Both the position numbers and the translations under genes were made by a program. A stretch of 64,000 bases of DNA from assembly GCA_018830285.1 (NCBI GenBank), contig JAHJSB010000055.1:62001-126000 (forward strand). The letters run 5' to 3'. Below, one piece after another: positions 54,036 through 63,567 of the stretch (its first letter is position 1; each line of letters begins with the position of its first letter). Source of the stretch: Alphaproteobacteria bacterium. GTDB lineage: Bacteria > Pseudomonadota > Alphaproteobacteria > Caulobacterales > Hyphomonadaceae. The notes under the pieces were generated by a model. It did no database searches and was not told the origin of the DNA. It saw nothing but the letters and a program-made list of their open reading frames with translations.

Positions 54036-54545
54036 GTGAACAGCCACTTCATAGCCCGCGCGGACGGAACGTTCGCCGGCATGGATTTTTCCTGCCGCTG
54101 CGCCCTCGGCAAGGGCGGCGTCATCGGCGCCGACCTGAAACGCGAAGGCGACGGGGCCTCGCCGATCGGAATCTGGCAAACCCGGCGCCTGTTCTACCGG
54201 CCGGACCGCACCCAGCCGCCGGAAACCCGCTTGCCAAAAGTGCCGCTGCGCGCCGATGACGGCTGGTGCGACGCGCCCGAAGACCCGCTTTATAACCGCC
54301 CGGTCGCCCTGCCCTACCCGGCCTCGGCCGAAAAACTCTGGCGCGCCGACCATGTCTACAACCTGATTGTGGAACTCGGATACAATGACGATCCGATCGT
54401 TCCCGGCCATGGCAGCGCGATTTTCCTGCATCTCGCCCGCGAAGACTACAGGCCGACCGAAGGCTGCGTCGCCCTCGCCGAGCCGGACCTGCGCACCGTG
54501 CTCCGCTTCCTGACGCCCGAGTCGCATATCGAAATCGCGCTCTAG
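54036..54545 (+). CDS. L,D-transpeptidase (YkuD domain) of the small type
   Basis: A protein of about 169 residues consisting of a YkuD domain. The active site is in GHGSAIFLHLAREDYRPTEGCVALAE, where the cysteine is preceded by TEG rather than the classic SHG. This variant is common in small alphaproteobacterial members. The histidine of GHGSAIFLH is present. No signal peptide is obvious. The GTG at 54036 is preferred because AGGGAG lies seven bases upstream, overlapping the alternative ATG at 54030. It converges on the YggS gene with a four-base overlap. Confidence 0.8.
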   Translation: MNSHFIARADGTFAGMDFSCRCALGKGGVIGADLKREGDGASPIGIWQTRRLFYRPDRTQPPETRLPKVPLRADDGWCDAPEDPLYNRPVALPYPASAEKLWRADHVYNLIVELGYNDDPIVPGHGSAIFLHLAREDYRPTEGCVALAEPDLRTVLRFLTPESHIEIAL

Positions 54546-55201
54546 CGCGCGCCGAACAAGGCCGTCCCGATCCGCACATGCGTCGCGCCGAACTGCGCTG
54601 CCAGCGTGTAGTCGCCACTCATGCCCATCGAAAGACCTCTCAGGCCCTGCCGCCGGGCGAGCTTCGCCAGCAGCGCAAAATGCGGCCCGGCGGGTTCATC
54701 GACCGGCGGAATGCACATCAGGCCCTGCACATCGAGGCCGCACTCTTCGACCGCCACCTTGAGCAAGGCCTCAAGTCCATCCGGCGTGACACCGGCCTTT
54801 TGCGGCTCCTCGCCCGTATTCACCTGGATGAAAATGCGCGGCGTGCGGCCGACCTTTGCGATGGCTTTTGCCAGCGCCCGCGCCAGCTTTTCCCGATCCA
54901 CCGTTTCGATCACGTCGAACAGGGCGACCGCATCATCCGCCTTGTTGGTCTGCAGCGGCCCGATAAGCCGCAGCTCAAGATCAGGATACTGCCTGCGCCG
55001 CTCCGTCCAATGCGCCTGCGCCTCCTGCACCCGGTTTTCGCCGAACACACGCTGACCAGCCGCCAGTATCGCGTCGATCTTCTCGTCGTGTTGGGTTTTC
55101 GACACGGCGACAAGGCAAGGCGGCGGGCTCGCGGCCTGCGCCAGCTCGGCCAGAATCGCGTCGCGCCGCTTGGCAAGGGGGATGGAAACCGTATCAGTCA
55201 T
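54542..55201 (-). CDS. yggS: PLP homeostasis protein (YggS/PLPBP family)
   Basis: PLP-binding protein of 219 residues with the alanine racemase-like barrel. The PLP lysine is in LVAVSKTQ, and the conserved GENRVQEAQ, LIGPLQTNK, QVNTGEEPQKAG and LSMGMSGDY segments are present. It maintains PLP balance without known enzyme activity. Its start codon shares the sequence CATG with the possible start of the divergent ThiE-like gene. Confidence 0.92.
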   Translation of the reverse strand: MTDTVSIPLAKRRDAILAELAQAASPPPCLVAVSKTQHDEKIDAILAAGQRVFGENRVQEAQAHWTERRRQYPDLELRLIGPLQTNKADDAVALFDVIETVDREKLARALAKAIAKVGRTPRIFIQVNTGEEPQKAGVTPDGLEALLKVAVEECGLDVQGLMCIPPVDEPAGPHFALLAKLARRQGLRGLSMGMSGDYTLAAQFGATHVRIGTALFGAR

Positions 55202-55205
55202 GCTG

Positions 55206-55835
55206 ATGACGTTGAAACGCCAATCCTCGCCAAAGCGCAAGCTGCTGGCCGCCGCCCGCGCCGCTTCAGCGCACCTGCCGCACGCGATTCCGCCCGGCCT
55301 GTTCCTGACAGATCCCGCCCGCTCGCCCGATCCGGTCAGGACGGCGCAATCACTGCCGCCCGGCTGGGGCATCATCTATCGCCATTTCGGCGCGCCGGAT
55401 GCCGGGATGATCGCGGCAGACCTGGCGCACGTCTGCCGCGCGCGAAAGCTGTGGCTGCTCATCTCCGCCGATCCTGTGCTGGCCATGGCGGTCGGCGCGG
55501 CCGGCGTTCACTGGCCGCATGCCCGCCTCGCCTCATCCCGGAAGTGGCGCGGCGCGTTCGCGCTGATGACGGCCAGCGCCCATTCGCCCGCCGAGCTTCG
55601 TGCAATCGCGCACTATCCGATTGATGCCGCGCTTGTTTCGGCTGTGTTCCCGTCGAACAGCCCGTCGGCTGGCAAGCCCCTCGGCGCGCTGAAACTCCAG
55701 CAACTCGTGCGATCAGCCCCCTGCCCCGTCTTTGCTCTTGGCGGGGTGACGGCGTGCAATGCCAATCGCATTGCCCCGTTTGCGGGCATCGCAGCAGTCG
55801 AATCGCTCGCGCGCGCGTTCGATCCGGCAAGCTAG
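55206..55835 (+). CDS. Thiamine phosphate synthase/TenI-like protein
   Basis: A TIM-barrel protein of 209 residues. It has the ThiE/TenI pattern in degenerate form: FLTDPARSPDP, an LLISADP strand, GVHWPHA, AALVSAVFPSNSPSAGKPLG (phosphate-binding side) and PVFALGGVTACNANR. Several catalytic residues of true ThiE are unclear, so it may be a TenI-like or other variant. The start could be 55200 or 55206; both leave no promoter gap to the divergent yggS. Confidence 0.75.
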   Translation: MTLKRQSSPKRKLLAAARAASAHLPHAIPPGLFLTDPARSPDPVRTAQSLPPGWGIIYRHFGAPDAGMIAADLAHVCRARKLWLLISADPVLAMAVGAAGVHWPHARLASSRKWRGAFALMTASAHSPAELRAIAHYPIDAALVSAVFPSNSPSAGKPLGALKLQQLVRSAPCPVFALGGVTACNANRIAPFAGIAAVESLARAFDPAS

Positions 55836-57053
55836 TCAGGTGTTGGGACTGCCGCCCTCTGCGGGGGTTCCGAACGCGGCGATGAGCAGGCCCAGCACGG
55901 TCAGGACTGTAAACAGCGATACTTTTCGCCATTGCCCGCCCGCCCGATGCGCCGAGACAGCCGCGATGGCAGACTGGATTGCGTAATAGATCGCGAAGGC
56001 GCGAGACGCGTAAGAAATGATCTCGAATAGGTCGATCGTCCAGGTGAAAGCCAGCCCGACCCCAACAAGCATGGCATAGGCTTGGCGCTCGGTGACGCGC
56101 CCTCCCGTCAATTCCGCAACCAGTCCGCCCGATCCGCTCGTATCGGCAATCGCCGCGCTGAACTGCGCCGTGAGGGCCGCCGCCACCAGCAGGAAAGGCA
56201 GGACCGGCGCCACCACCCGCATCATGTCGATGATGGCTGTTTCCTCGAGATGAAGCTCGTTGCCCTGAAAGACATAGGCCACCAGCGCGATATACATCAT
56301 GTAAATGGCCGAAGAGAGCAGCTGCGCGATGCGCATCGACCGGATCCGCGTTTGCGCGTCATAGGTGCTGCCAAGATAACGCGACGTCTCGAACCCCTGC
56401 ACGGTGACAATCAGTCCGAAGCCAAGCGCGATGCCTGCCCAGCCCGTCGCTTTTGGCGCCAACAGGACCAGCTTGTCTGCGCTCGCCTCCTTGCCGAAAA
56501 AGATCGCGAGCCCGACCAGTAGGCCAAGGATGATGGCAAGTTTCACACTGACGGAAACCTGTTCCATGCGCTCCAGCGCGCTGAAGCCTCTCAGCCAGCC
56601 GACCACCAGGATCAGCGCAAACACGGCGCTGGTGAGCAAGCGCGCATGCAACGAGTCGTCCCAAGGTGTGAGGCTGACCCCGAAGGCGCCAAACAGGTTG
56701 AGATAATAGGCAACCGAGATGACATAAGCGACGGCCAGCACCCACGAACCGGCCATTTCGAGGCGGGCGACCAGCCGGCCAGGATCGGTATCCTGATCCC
56801 CGCGCATATGGATATTGTGCCGGATCGCCGTCCCGAACAGGTAGGCGCCGATGCACAAGGCCAGCATCGCGAGTGGCGCATACTTGCCATAAGAGGAATC
56901 GAGGATTGGCCCGAGGACGAGGAAACCGCTGCCGATGATGGAAGCAAGCGGCGTCATCGTCGCGCGCCAGGTCTTTATGCCCGCCACGCGCGGCATCAGC
57001 AGAAAAACCCCCGCAGCAAGCGTGACGATCAGGATCAGGCCATTCAGGAACAC
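55836..57053 (-). CDS. APC-superfamily-like permease of unknown substrate
   Basis: A membrane protein of 405 residues with about eleven hydrophobic helices. The N-terminal MTPLASIIGSGFLVLGPILDSSYGKYAPLAML, the GFGLIVTVQGFETSRYLGSTYDAQTRIRSMR loop, and the later AQFSAAIADTSGSGGLVAE resemble amino acid-polyamine-organocation carriers. The start is a GTG at 57053, the only one before the first helix. No substrate-linked gene is nearby. Confidence 0.7.
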   Translation of the reverse strand: MFLNGLILIVTLAAGVFLLMPRVAGIKTWRATMTPLASIIGSGFLVLGPILDSSYGKYAPLAMLALCIGAYLFGTAIRHNIHMRGDQDTDPGRLVARLEMAGSWVLAVAYVISVAYYLNLFGAFGVSLTPWDDSLHARLLTSAVFALILVVGWLRGFSALERMEQVSVSVKLAIILGLLVGLAIFFGKEASADKLVLLAPKATGWAGIALGFGLIVTVQGFETSRYLGSTYDAQTRIRSMRIAQLLSSAIYMMYIALVAYVFQGNELHLEETAIIDMMRVVAPVLPFLLVAAALTAQFSAAIADTSGSGGLVAELTGGRVTERQAYAMLVGVGLAFTWTIDLFEIISYASRAFAIYYAIQSAIAAVSAHRAGGQWRKVSLFTVLTVLGLLIAAFGTPAEGGSPNT

Positions 57054-57197
57054 GGCAACAGGACTTCAACTCCCGGGATGCGGGCGCGAACCCGGTGGCG
57101 CGCCACTCACATGGCAACGCCTAACCAGCATGAAAAGCCCGGCGCAACGCCGAATCCACGCGTTGCGATCAGTTGGCTGGCTTAAATAAAAGAAAGA

Positions 57198-57650
57198 TCA
57201 GAACTTGAATGCCGACTTGAGCCGGATGCCGGTCTCGAGCTGGCTGTCTTCCCACTGGGACGTATCGTTGAGGCGCTCGGCGCCAACGCTGACTTCACCA
57301 CCGACGGAGAAACGCGGCGTGACGCGGAATGTGGCACCGGCCTGCATCTGCTCGCGCGGAAGCGGCGACGAGTTGGGCCGGGTCAGCATGTCGAGATTCA
57401 ACTGCCAGCGCGCATTGCCACCAAACTGGACGGAGAAGTCATCCGTCGGCTCGGGCTGCCAGACAGGCTTGGCATCTGCCGGCTTCGGCTGGGCAAACTG
57501 GCGATACCAGTCGGCCTCGGCAGCCTTGCTTTCGGAAAGGGACGGCGACTGGACCGTCAGAACGTCATCCGCCACAGCCGGATCTGCCATCGCCGGCAAA
57601 GCCAGCATGGCGGAAATCAGTGTGATTGAGAGTATCAAGCCCGGTTTCAT
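57198..57650 (-). CDS. ntrZ: NtrZ-family periplasmic regulatory protein
   Basis: A protein of 150 residues with a signal peptide (1-22) and the NtrZ-type C-terminal part: GGNARWQLNLDMLTRP, QAGATFRVTPRFSVGGEVSVGAE and the last residues GIRLKSAFKF. In Caulobacter NtrZ restrains the kinase NtrY in the periplasm. The ntrYX genes are not in the window. A TTAA-N7-TTAA box lies 40 bp upstream of the start. A GTG three codons earlier (57659) is an alternative. Confidence 0.8.
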   Translation of the reverse strand: MKPGLILSITLISAMLALPAMADPAVADDVLTVQSPSLSESKAAEADWYRQFAQPKPADAKPVWQPEPTDDFSVQFGGNARWQLNLDMLTRPNSSPLPREQMQAGATFRVTPRFSVGGEVSVGAERLNDTSQWEDSQLETGIRLKSAFKF

Positions 57651-57690
57651 TTCCTGCACCTTCTCGCAAAAGAATAGTCATCCCGGCCAG

Positions 57691-57705
57691 TTAAGAGAAG
57701 ATTAA
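57691..57705. promoter_or_regulatory. CtrA-type box TTAA-N7-TTAA upstream of ntrZ
   Basis: TTAAGAGAAGATTAA has the exact spacing of the CtrA consensus. It lies in the 75-bp gap between the ntrZ start and the end of the porin gene, so it would act on ntrZ. Confidence 0.5.
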
Positions 57706-57725
57706 CAATCGGTGAGGGGGCCAAA

Positions 57726-58904
57726 TTAAAGCGATAGTGTGATTTCTAACACAATACCGTCGGCCAAATCCCGATTTGGAGGCACTGGACCCAGTCCGAC
57801 TCGCTTGTGGCGGACTGTCTGGCTGCGATACCCGCCGGCAATCCGCAGGCCTTCGTGCAGGTCTTTGGCCGCACCGAGGCTCCATGATTCGGTCTCGAGG
57901 CCCGTCAGGTCATCGCTGGCCTCGCCATAATCCACGCCAAAATCGAGCGAAAAGGCCCGTTTCGTCATGCCGAGCGTCCACGCCGAATAGTCGCCGGGGC
58001 CGGTTTCCACGCCATTATTGCTGTTCAGGAGGCTCGCGCCGATCGTCAGCGTGTCGAATTCTGCTGACGCGCCGGCAGACCATGTGTCGACCGTTCCATA
58101 GATATCCGGCGTGATTGCGGAACTCACATCGGCATGGCTATAGGCCAGCGCCGCCTGTAGCCTCACGCCGCTCTCTCGCAACTTGCGCGAGACATTCACC
58201 GCCACCTCCGACGCCGACTCGACACGGACTTGCGGATTGCCGGCTACTTTGCGCGCCGGATCGCGGTCGAGGCCGCGCACATCCGCTGTCGGCGTGAACG
58301 AGGCACCGGCTCTCACGCCCAGGATACGGGGGCTGGCATAGCTCAGCTTCAGCGCAGGACCTGTCAGGTCATGATCGGTGCGCACATAGGCCTGCCCGGT
58401 CGGGTCGAGGACGGGATTGGCCGTCGAGGCCTTCACGAACACGCTTGGTGCCCCTTCGTGGAAGCGCGCTGCGACGCCCCTGTCGCGCCCCAGCCGCACC
58501 TCGCCATAGCCGCCTTCGGCATAGACATAGGCCTGTTCAAGCTGGCCTCGGGGCCCGACATGTTCGCGCTCAGTTCCGGTTGCCAGACCGCTGAAGGCCC
58601 CTTGCCACCCCCCTGCCACCCCCCCGGCACCCCCGTCCGGCACCCCGGTGAACCCCGCCCGCCCCGGGTGATCCTTCTGAACTTCAGCCCGGCCAACGGC
58701 CCCGATCTCCAGGCCGCTGTCCAGCACCCGGTTCGTGGACAGGCCGAAGGCCCCCAGATAGGTCACCGGCGCACCCTCGGCCGTAGAGCCCGCGACGGCC
58801 AGTTCCGCATCGACTTTGGTCTCCCACACGTCCCATTCATCCTGCGCCTGTGCATGGCCTGTGGCCACGCCCAGTATGGCCAGCAGTGTCAGCGGTTTCC
58901 ACAT
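57726..58904 (-). CDS. Outer membrane porin (Gram-negative porin type)
   Basis: A beta-barrel protein of 392 residues. A signal peptide (1-20) is followed by alternating strands typical of porins, such as DAELAVAGST, LEQAYVYAEGGYGEVRLGRDRGVAARF, and a terminal segment ending in leucine (LEITLSL) instead of the common phenylalanine. A glycine- and proline-rich loop sits near residues 77-105. It should form a diffusion channel; the specificity is unknown. AGGAGA precedes the ATG at 58904. Confidence 0.82.
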   Translation of the reverse strand: MWKPLTLLAILGVATGHAQAQDEWDVWETKVDAELAVAGSTAEGAPVTYLGAFGLSTNRVLDSGLEIGAVGRAEVQKDHPGRAGFTGVPDGGAGGVAGGWQGAFSGLATGTEREHVGPRGQLEQAYVYAEGGYGEVRLGRDRGVAARFHEGAPSVFVKASTANPVLDPTGQAYVRTDHDLTGPALKLSYASPRILGVRAGASFTPTADVRGLDRDPARKVAGNPQVRVESASEVAVNVSRKLRESGVRLQAALAYSHADVSSAITPDIYGTVDTWSAGASAEFDTLTIGASLLNSNNGVETGPGDYSAWTLGMTKRAFSLDFGVDYGEASDDLTGLETESWSLGAAKDLHEGLRIAGGYRSQTVRHKRVGLGPVPPNRDLADGIVLEITLSL

Positions 58905-59020
58905 TGTCTCTCTCCTGCAAACACCATCCGCGATCTTCGGCATATCAGCACTGGCGAGCCCCGACTCCCCTTGTTATACAAATCCTCGTCAACAAGGTCT
59001 TGCACTCAGGAACAATCTTC

Positions 59021-59446
59021 ATGGTCAAACACATTATCACCGCTGCCCTGGCTGGCATGCTGATCGTTTCCGGTTGCCAGTCCGGCAAAAGCAAGAACAG
59101 CGAAAGCCAGATCACCCAGAAGAATGTCGGTACCGTCAATCCATACTTGTGGCGCGCCACGCTGGATACGTTCGAGAACATGCCCGTCCAGAGCGCCGAT
59201 TCGGTCGGCGGTCTCGTCGTTTATGACTGGAAGTCCTTCCCGGACTCGCCGGATGAGCGCATCAAGGCAACAGTCTATATCCTCGACACGCGCCTCCGGG
59301 CCGACGGCGTCAAGGTGTCGGTGTTCCGCCAGACCAACCAAGACGGCACATGGACCGACGCAAGCGTTGATCCGGAGACCGGAATCCAGCTTGAAAACAA
59401 GATCCTTCAGCGTGCCCGCACGCTCAAGGCCTCACAGATCGGCTAG
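59021..59446 (+). CDS. DUF3576 lipoprotein
   Basis: A lipoprotein of 141 residues (lipobox VSGC, cysteine at 19). The mature segment NPYLWRATLDTFENMP and the end ENKILQRARTLKAS are typical of DUF3576, which is found before leuS in many alphaproteobacteria, as here with 36 bp spacing. Its function is unknown but it is probably envelope-related. Confidence 0.88.
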   Translation: MVKHIITAALAGMLIVSGCQSGKSKNSESQITQKNVGTVNPYLWRATLDTFENMPVQSADSVGGLVVYDWKSFPDSPDERIKATVYILDTRLRADGVKVSVFRQTNQDGTWTDASVDPETGIQLENKILQRARTLKASQIG

Positions 59447-59482
59447 AAAGCCAAACACCAGATCTCTTAAAAGGAGCGGGAC

Positions 59483-62056
59483 ATGGCCACCCGTTACGAT
59501 CCGCAGGCCGCGGAAACCAGATGGCGTGCCGCATGGGACGCAGCAGACCTTTTCAAGGCGAAATCGCCCGCCGAGGCGGGTGACGCGCCCAAGGCATACA
59601 TCCTTGAAATGTTCCCCTATCCGTCGGGCCGGGTGCACATGGGCCATGTGCGCAATTATGCCATGGGCGACGTCGTTGCCCGCCATCGCCGCGCCAATGG
59701 ATACAACGTGCTCCACCCCATGGGTTGGGATGCGTTCGGAATGCCGGCCGAGAATGCTGCGCTCCAGCGCGGCGTCCATCCGGGTAAATGGACCTATGAG
59801 AACATTGCCGCGATGCGCGCCCAGCTGAAGAAGCTGGGCTTGTCGCTCGACTGGAGCCGGGAATTTGCGACATGCGATCCGGACTATTACGGCGCACAGC
59901 AGGCCCTGTTCCTGAAGATGCTCGACAAGGGTCTCGTCTATCGCAAGGCGAGCAAGGTCAACTGGGACCCGGTCGACAATACGGTGCTGGCCAATGAACA
60001 GGTCGTCGATGGCCGGGGCTGGCGTTCCGGTGCCGTGGTCGAGCAACGCGAGCTCACCCAGTGGTTCTTCCGCATCACCCATTATGCCGACGACTTGCTG
60101 CAAGAAGTGCAAAAGCTCGAACGCTGGCCGGAAAAAGTCCGCACCATGCAGGCGAACTGGATCGGCCGGTCTGAAGGCCTTCAGATGCGCTTCGAATTTT
60201 CCGGCGAGACGCCAGCGGGTTTCGAAAACGGCGTCGATATTTTCACGACCCGACCCGACACCCTGTTCGGCGCGAGCTTCATCGCCCTGTCACCTGATCA
60301 TCCGCTGACGCTCCAGCTGGCCCAGGGCAATACCGCTCTCACGGCCTTCCGCGCCGAGTGCGCCGCTGTCGGTACCAGCGAGGAGGCCATCGAAAAGGCG
60401 CCCAAGCTCGGATTCGATACCGGCCTCACAGTCCAGCACCCGTTCGATCCCGAGCGCACTCTGCCCGTATGGGTCGCGAACTTCGTGCTGATGGGATACG
60501 GCACAGGCGCCATATTCGGCTGCCCTGCCCATGACCAGCGCGACATCGAATTTGCCCGCAAATATGGCCTGGACGTCGTGCCCGTCGTCTTGCCGCCCAA
60601 TGCCGACCCGGCAACGTTCGACGTGCAGGACGACGCCTATACCGGACCTGGCACGATTTTCCATTCCGGCTTCCTTGATGGCCTCGCCATCGACGACGCC
60701 AAGCGGATGGCGATTTCGAAGATCGAATCCCAGGGCCTCGGCGAGGGCAAGGTCAACTATCGCCTGCGTGACTGGGGCGTCTCGCGCCAGCGCTATTGGG
60801 GCTGCCCCATTCCGATCGTGCATTGCGAAGCGTGCGGCATTGTCCCGGTCCCTGCCGACGAGCTGCCCTTGCGCCTGCCGGACGATGTGACTTTCGACAA
60901 GCCGGGCAATCCGCTGGAACGGCACGCGACATGGAAAGATACGACCTGCCCGACCTGCAAAGGCAAGGCGCGGCGCGAAACCGATACGCTCGACACGTTC
61001 GTCGACAGTTCCTGGTATTGGGCCCGGTTCGCCAGCCCGGACGACATGGCTGAACGCGCCTATTGGCTGCCCGTCGACCAATATGTCGGCGGCGTTGAAC
61101 ATGCCGTCCTGCACCTGCTCTATGCGCGCTTCTTTGCCCGCGCGATGCGCGATGTCGGGGAACTGGACCTGCCGAGCGGCGAACCTTTTGCCGGCCTGTT
61201 CACGCAAGGCATGGTGACCCACGAGACCTACAAGTCGGCAAAGGGCGACTGGCTCGAGCCCTCCGACGTCGCGTTCAAGGACGGCGCCTGGTTCGAGATT
61301 GCGACGGGCGCGCCTGCGAGCGTCGGTCCGATCGAGAAAATGTCCAAGTCGAAAAAGAACACGGTCGACCCGGACGCCATCATCCAGGCCTTCGGGGCGG
61401 ACACCGCGCGCTGGTTCGTGCTGTCGGACTCGCCCCCTGAGCGCGATGTCGAATGGACACAATCTGGCGCCGAAGGCGCCGCCCGTTTCGTGCAGCGCAT
61501 CTGGAGCATCTTCGATGCACTGCCAGACTCAAAGGCGCCAGCGCCAGGCACAGACGAGGCCTCGATTGCCTTGCGAAAGGCATCGCACAAGGCGGTCGCG
61601 GCCATCGACAAGGCGATCAACGAGTTCCGCTTCAATTCAGCCGTCGCCAGCATCCATGAATGGGTCACGGCATTGAAGAAGGCCGAGGCCGAGGCCGATA
61701 CCGGCTCGGTCACCGGCGCACGGTTCGAGGGCGCGTCCATGCTGGCCCGTTGCCTCACACCCTTCATGCCACATCTGGCTGAATCCTGCTGGGAACGGCT
61801 TGGCGAATTCGGCTTCGTATCTGCAGCGGTCTGGCCCATGCCGGACCCGGCCCTGCTGGAAGATGACAGTGTCACCATGGCGGTTCAGGTGAACGGCAAG
61901 CGCCGGGGCGAAATAACTGTCTCCAAAGCGCTGACGAAGGATGCGGTCGAAGCTGCGGCCTTTGCCGAACCCGATGTCGCAACCTTCCTGGATGGCAAGG
62001 TCGTCAAAAAAACCATTGTCGTTCCCGGTCGCATCGTGAATATCGTGGTCGCATGA
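59483..62056 (+). CDS. leuS: Leucyl-tRNA synthetase
   Basis: Class I synthetase of 857 residues charging tRNA(Leu). The HIGH-type motif [15 protein letters not shown] lies near residues 40-55, the editing domain spans roughly 220-420, and the KMSKS motif [13 protein letters not shown] lies at about 618-630. AAAAGGAG lies upstream. Its end overlaps lptE by ATGA. Confidence 0.98.
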   Translation: MATRYDPQAAETRWRAAWDAADLFKAKSPAEAGDAPKAYILEMFPYPSGRVHMGHVRNYAMGDVVARHRRANGYNVLHPMGWDAFGMPAENAALQRGVHPGKWTYENIAAMRAQLKKLGLSLDWSREFATCDPDYYGAQQALFLKMLDKGLVYRKASKVNWDPVDNTVLANEQVVDGRGWRSGAVVEQRELTQWFFRITHYADDLLQEVQKLERWPEKVRTMQANWIGRSEGLQMRFEFSGETPAGFENGVDIFTTRPDTLFGASFIALSPDHPLTLQLAQGNTALTAFRAECAAVGTSEEAIEKAPKLGFDTGLTVQHPFDPERTLPVWVANFVLMGYGTGAIFGCPAHDQRDIEFARKYGLDVVPVVLPPNADPATFDVQDDAYTGPGTIFHSGFLDGLAIDDAKRMAISKIESQGLGEGKVNYRLRDWGVSRQRYWGCPIPIVHCEACGIVPVPADELPLRLPDDVTFDKPGNPLERHATWKDTTCPTCKGKARRETDTLDTFVDSSWYWARFASPDDMAERAYWLPVDQYVGGVEHAVLHLLYARFFARAMRDVGELDLPSGEPFAGLFTQGMVTHETYKSAKGDWLEPSDVAFKDGAWFEIATGAPASVGPIEKMSKSKKNTVDPDAIIQAFGADTARWFVLSDSPPERDVEWTQSGAEGAARFVQRIWSIFDALPDSKAPAPGTDEASIALRKASHKAVAAIDKAINEFRFNSAVASIHEWVTALKKAEAEADTGSVTGARFEGASMLARCLTPFMPHLAESCWERLGEFGFVSAAVWPMPDPALLEDDSVTMAVQVNGKRRGEITVSKALTKDAVEAAAFAEPDVATFLDGKVVKKTIVVPGRIVNIVVA

Positions 62057-62526
62057 GACACTTCCTGGCCGCTCTCCTCCTTCTTTCACTGGCTGCCTGT
62101 GGCTTCCAGCCCGTCTATGCGCCCGGCTCAAGCGCACTGGCTGCCGGCGGCCCGATCTCGGTCGAGCCCATTCGTGGCCGGTCCGGATACATACTCCGGC
62201 GCGCCCTGCAGGAAGAGCTCGCGATCGGCTTGCCTGGCGTCACGGAGCCCGCGACGCTGAATGTCATCCTGAAGGACAACCTGACGCGGCTGGCTTTCAA
62301 GCCCGATGGTGCAGCCTCCCGCTCGAGTATTTCCGCCTCCGGTCGCTATGTTCTGGCGCGCGAGAGCGGCGCCGTCTCGGGCGTGGTTGACGCCCAGACC
62401 GACTTCACGGTGCCGAGTGCGCCTTATGGTGACATCGCGGCTCAAACCAGCGCCTACGATCGCACCATGCGTGAACTCGCAAAACGCATCGTCGATGATT
62501 TGCGACTACAGCTCTCTGCCGGCTGA
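62053..62526 (+). CDS. lptE: LPS-assembly lipoprotein LptE
   Basis: Outer membrane lipoprotein of 157 residues that forms the plug of the LptD translocon. The lipobox LAAC leads to [11 protein letters not shown], the family start. The C-terminal part [21 protein letters not shown] is typical. The gene order leuS-lptE-holA is common in proteobacteria. Confidence 0.92.
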   Translation: MRHFLAALLLLSLAACGFQPVYAPGSSALAAGGPISVEPIRGRSGYILRRALQEELAIGLPGVTEPATLNVILKDNLTRLAFKPDGAASRSSISASGRYVLARESGAVSGVVDAQTDFTVPSAPYGDIAAQTSAYDRTMRELAKRIVDDLRLQLSAG

Positions 62527-63560
62527 TGCTGCTAAAGGGCAAGCAGGCTGTTACCTTCTCCCGCCGGCCGGATCCGGCGATCTGGGCAGTGCTCGCATTT
62601 GGTGAGGATGACGGTCTTGCGAGCGACGCTTCTGCCAGTCTGATCAAGGCCTGGACCCCCAAGGCGGGCGAACTGGAAGTGTCCGTCCTCGACGATGATG
62701 CGATCAAGAAAGACCCGTCACTCCTGTTCGACAATCTTGAGGCCGTGTCGCTGCTCGGCGACCCGCGCCTCATTCGTGTCCGCACCAATGGCGACAAGAT
62801 TGCCGCGCTCCTGTCGGAAGCGATCGCGGAAGGCGACAAGACCGAGCAACGCTACGCCGCGAAGCTGGTCATCGAAGCTGGCAGCCTCGCATCGAAATCC
62901 AAGCTGCGGGTAGCGGCCACGGCGGCCAAGCGGACGGCCTGTCTCCAGATATTTGCTGACGAGGCCGGTGACATAGAAGACCGGGTAAAGGCAGCGCTTC
63001 TGGACGTCGGCGCCACAATAGAACCAGCTGCACTGCACGCATTTACCGGCGACCTGCCCGGCCACCGCGGCATCGCCAATTCCGAAATCGAGAAGCTCGC
63101 GCTTTATGCACGCGGACTCGGCCGTGATGTCTTGCTGACCGATATCCGCGCTCTCTCGGCGACCGACATCGATCATGACCTGTCCGCCGCGATACGCGCA
63201 ACACTCGCGGGCGACCTCGTTGCCGCGAATACCGCCTTGCAGCGCCTCGAGATCGCCGGGACATCTGCCATCTCCATCCTGCGCGCGCTGCAGAGTGAAA
63301 CACTACGCATGCTGGATGCGCACAAGCGGATGGCCGCGGGTGAAGGAACTCCCAACATGAAGCTGCGCCCGCCGGTCTGGCAAAGTGACTGGCCGGCGTT
63401 TCGCGCCCGCCTCGGCAAGTGGCCGCAGAAGCGGCTCCTGCGCATCCTGGAGCGGATCTATGACGCAGAACGTCAGGCGAAGTCCGGGTCCGGCAGCGCC
63501 GACCCAGTTGTTCGTGTACTGATGAATGAGCTCGGCAAGGCGGCGGCCCATGCCGCCTGA
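62526..63560 (+). CDS. holA: DNA polymerase III, delta subunit
   Basis: Clamp-loader subunit of 344 residues. Recognisable parts are the N-terminal ALLAFGEDDGL-like segment, FDNLEAVSLLGDPRLIRVR, the HRGIANSEIEKLALYA helix pair and AISILRALQSETLRML. The start shares one base with the lptE stop (TGATG). Confidence 0.93.
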   Translation: MLLKGKQAVTFSRRPDPAIWAVLAFGEDDGLASDASASLIKAWTPKAGELEVSVLDDDAIKKDPSLLFDNLEAVSLLGDPRLIRVRTNGDKIAALLSEAIAEGDKTEQRYAAKLVIEAGSLASKSKLRVAATAAKRTACLQIFADEAGDIEDRVKAALLDVGATIEPAALHAFTGDLPGHRGIANSEIEKLALYARGLGRDVLLTDIRALSATDIDHDLSAAIRATLAGDLVAANTALQRLEIAGTSAISILRALQSETLRMLDAHKRMAAGEGTPNMKLRPPVWQSDWPAFRARLGKWPQKRLLRILERIYDAERQAKSGSGSADPVVRVLMNELGKAAAHAA

Positions 63561-63567
63561 CCCGGCC

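Noticed and set aside
60290-61462. A 390-codon open frame antisense to leuS
   Set aside because: It is a shadow of the leuS codon pattern. No ribosome-binding site or domain is visible, and leuS is intact here.
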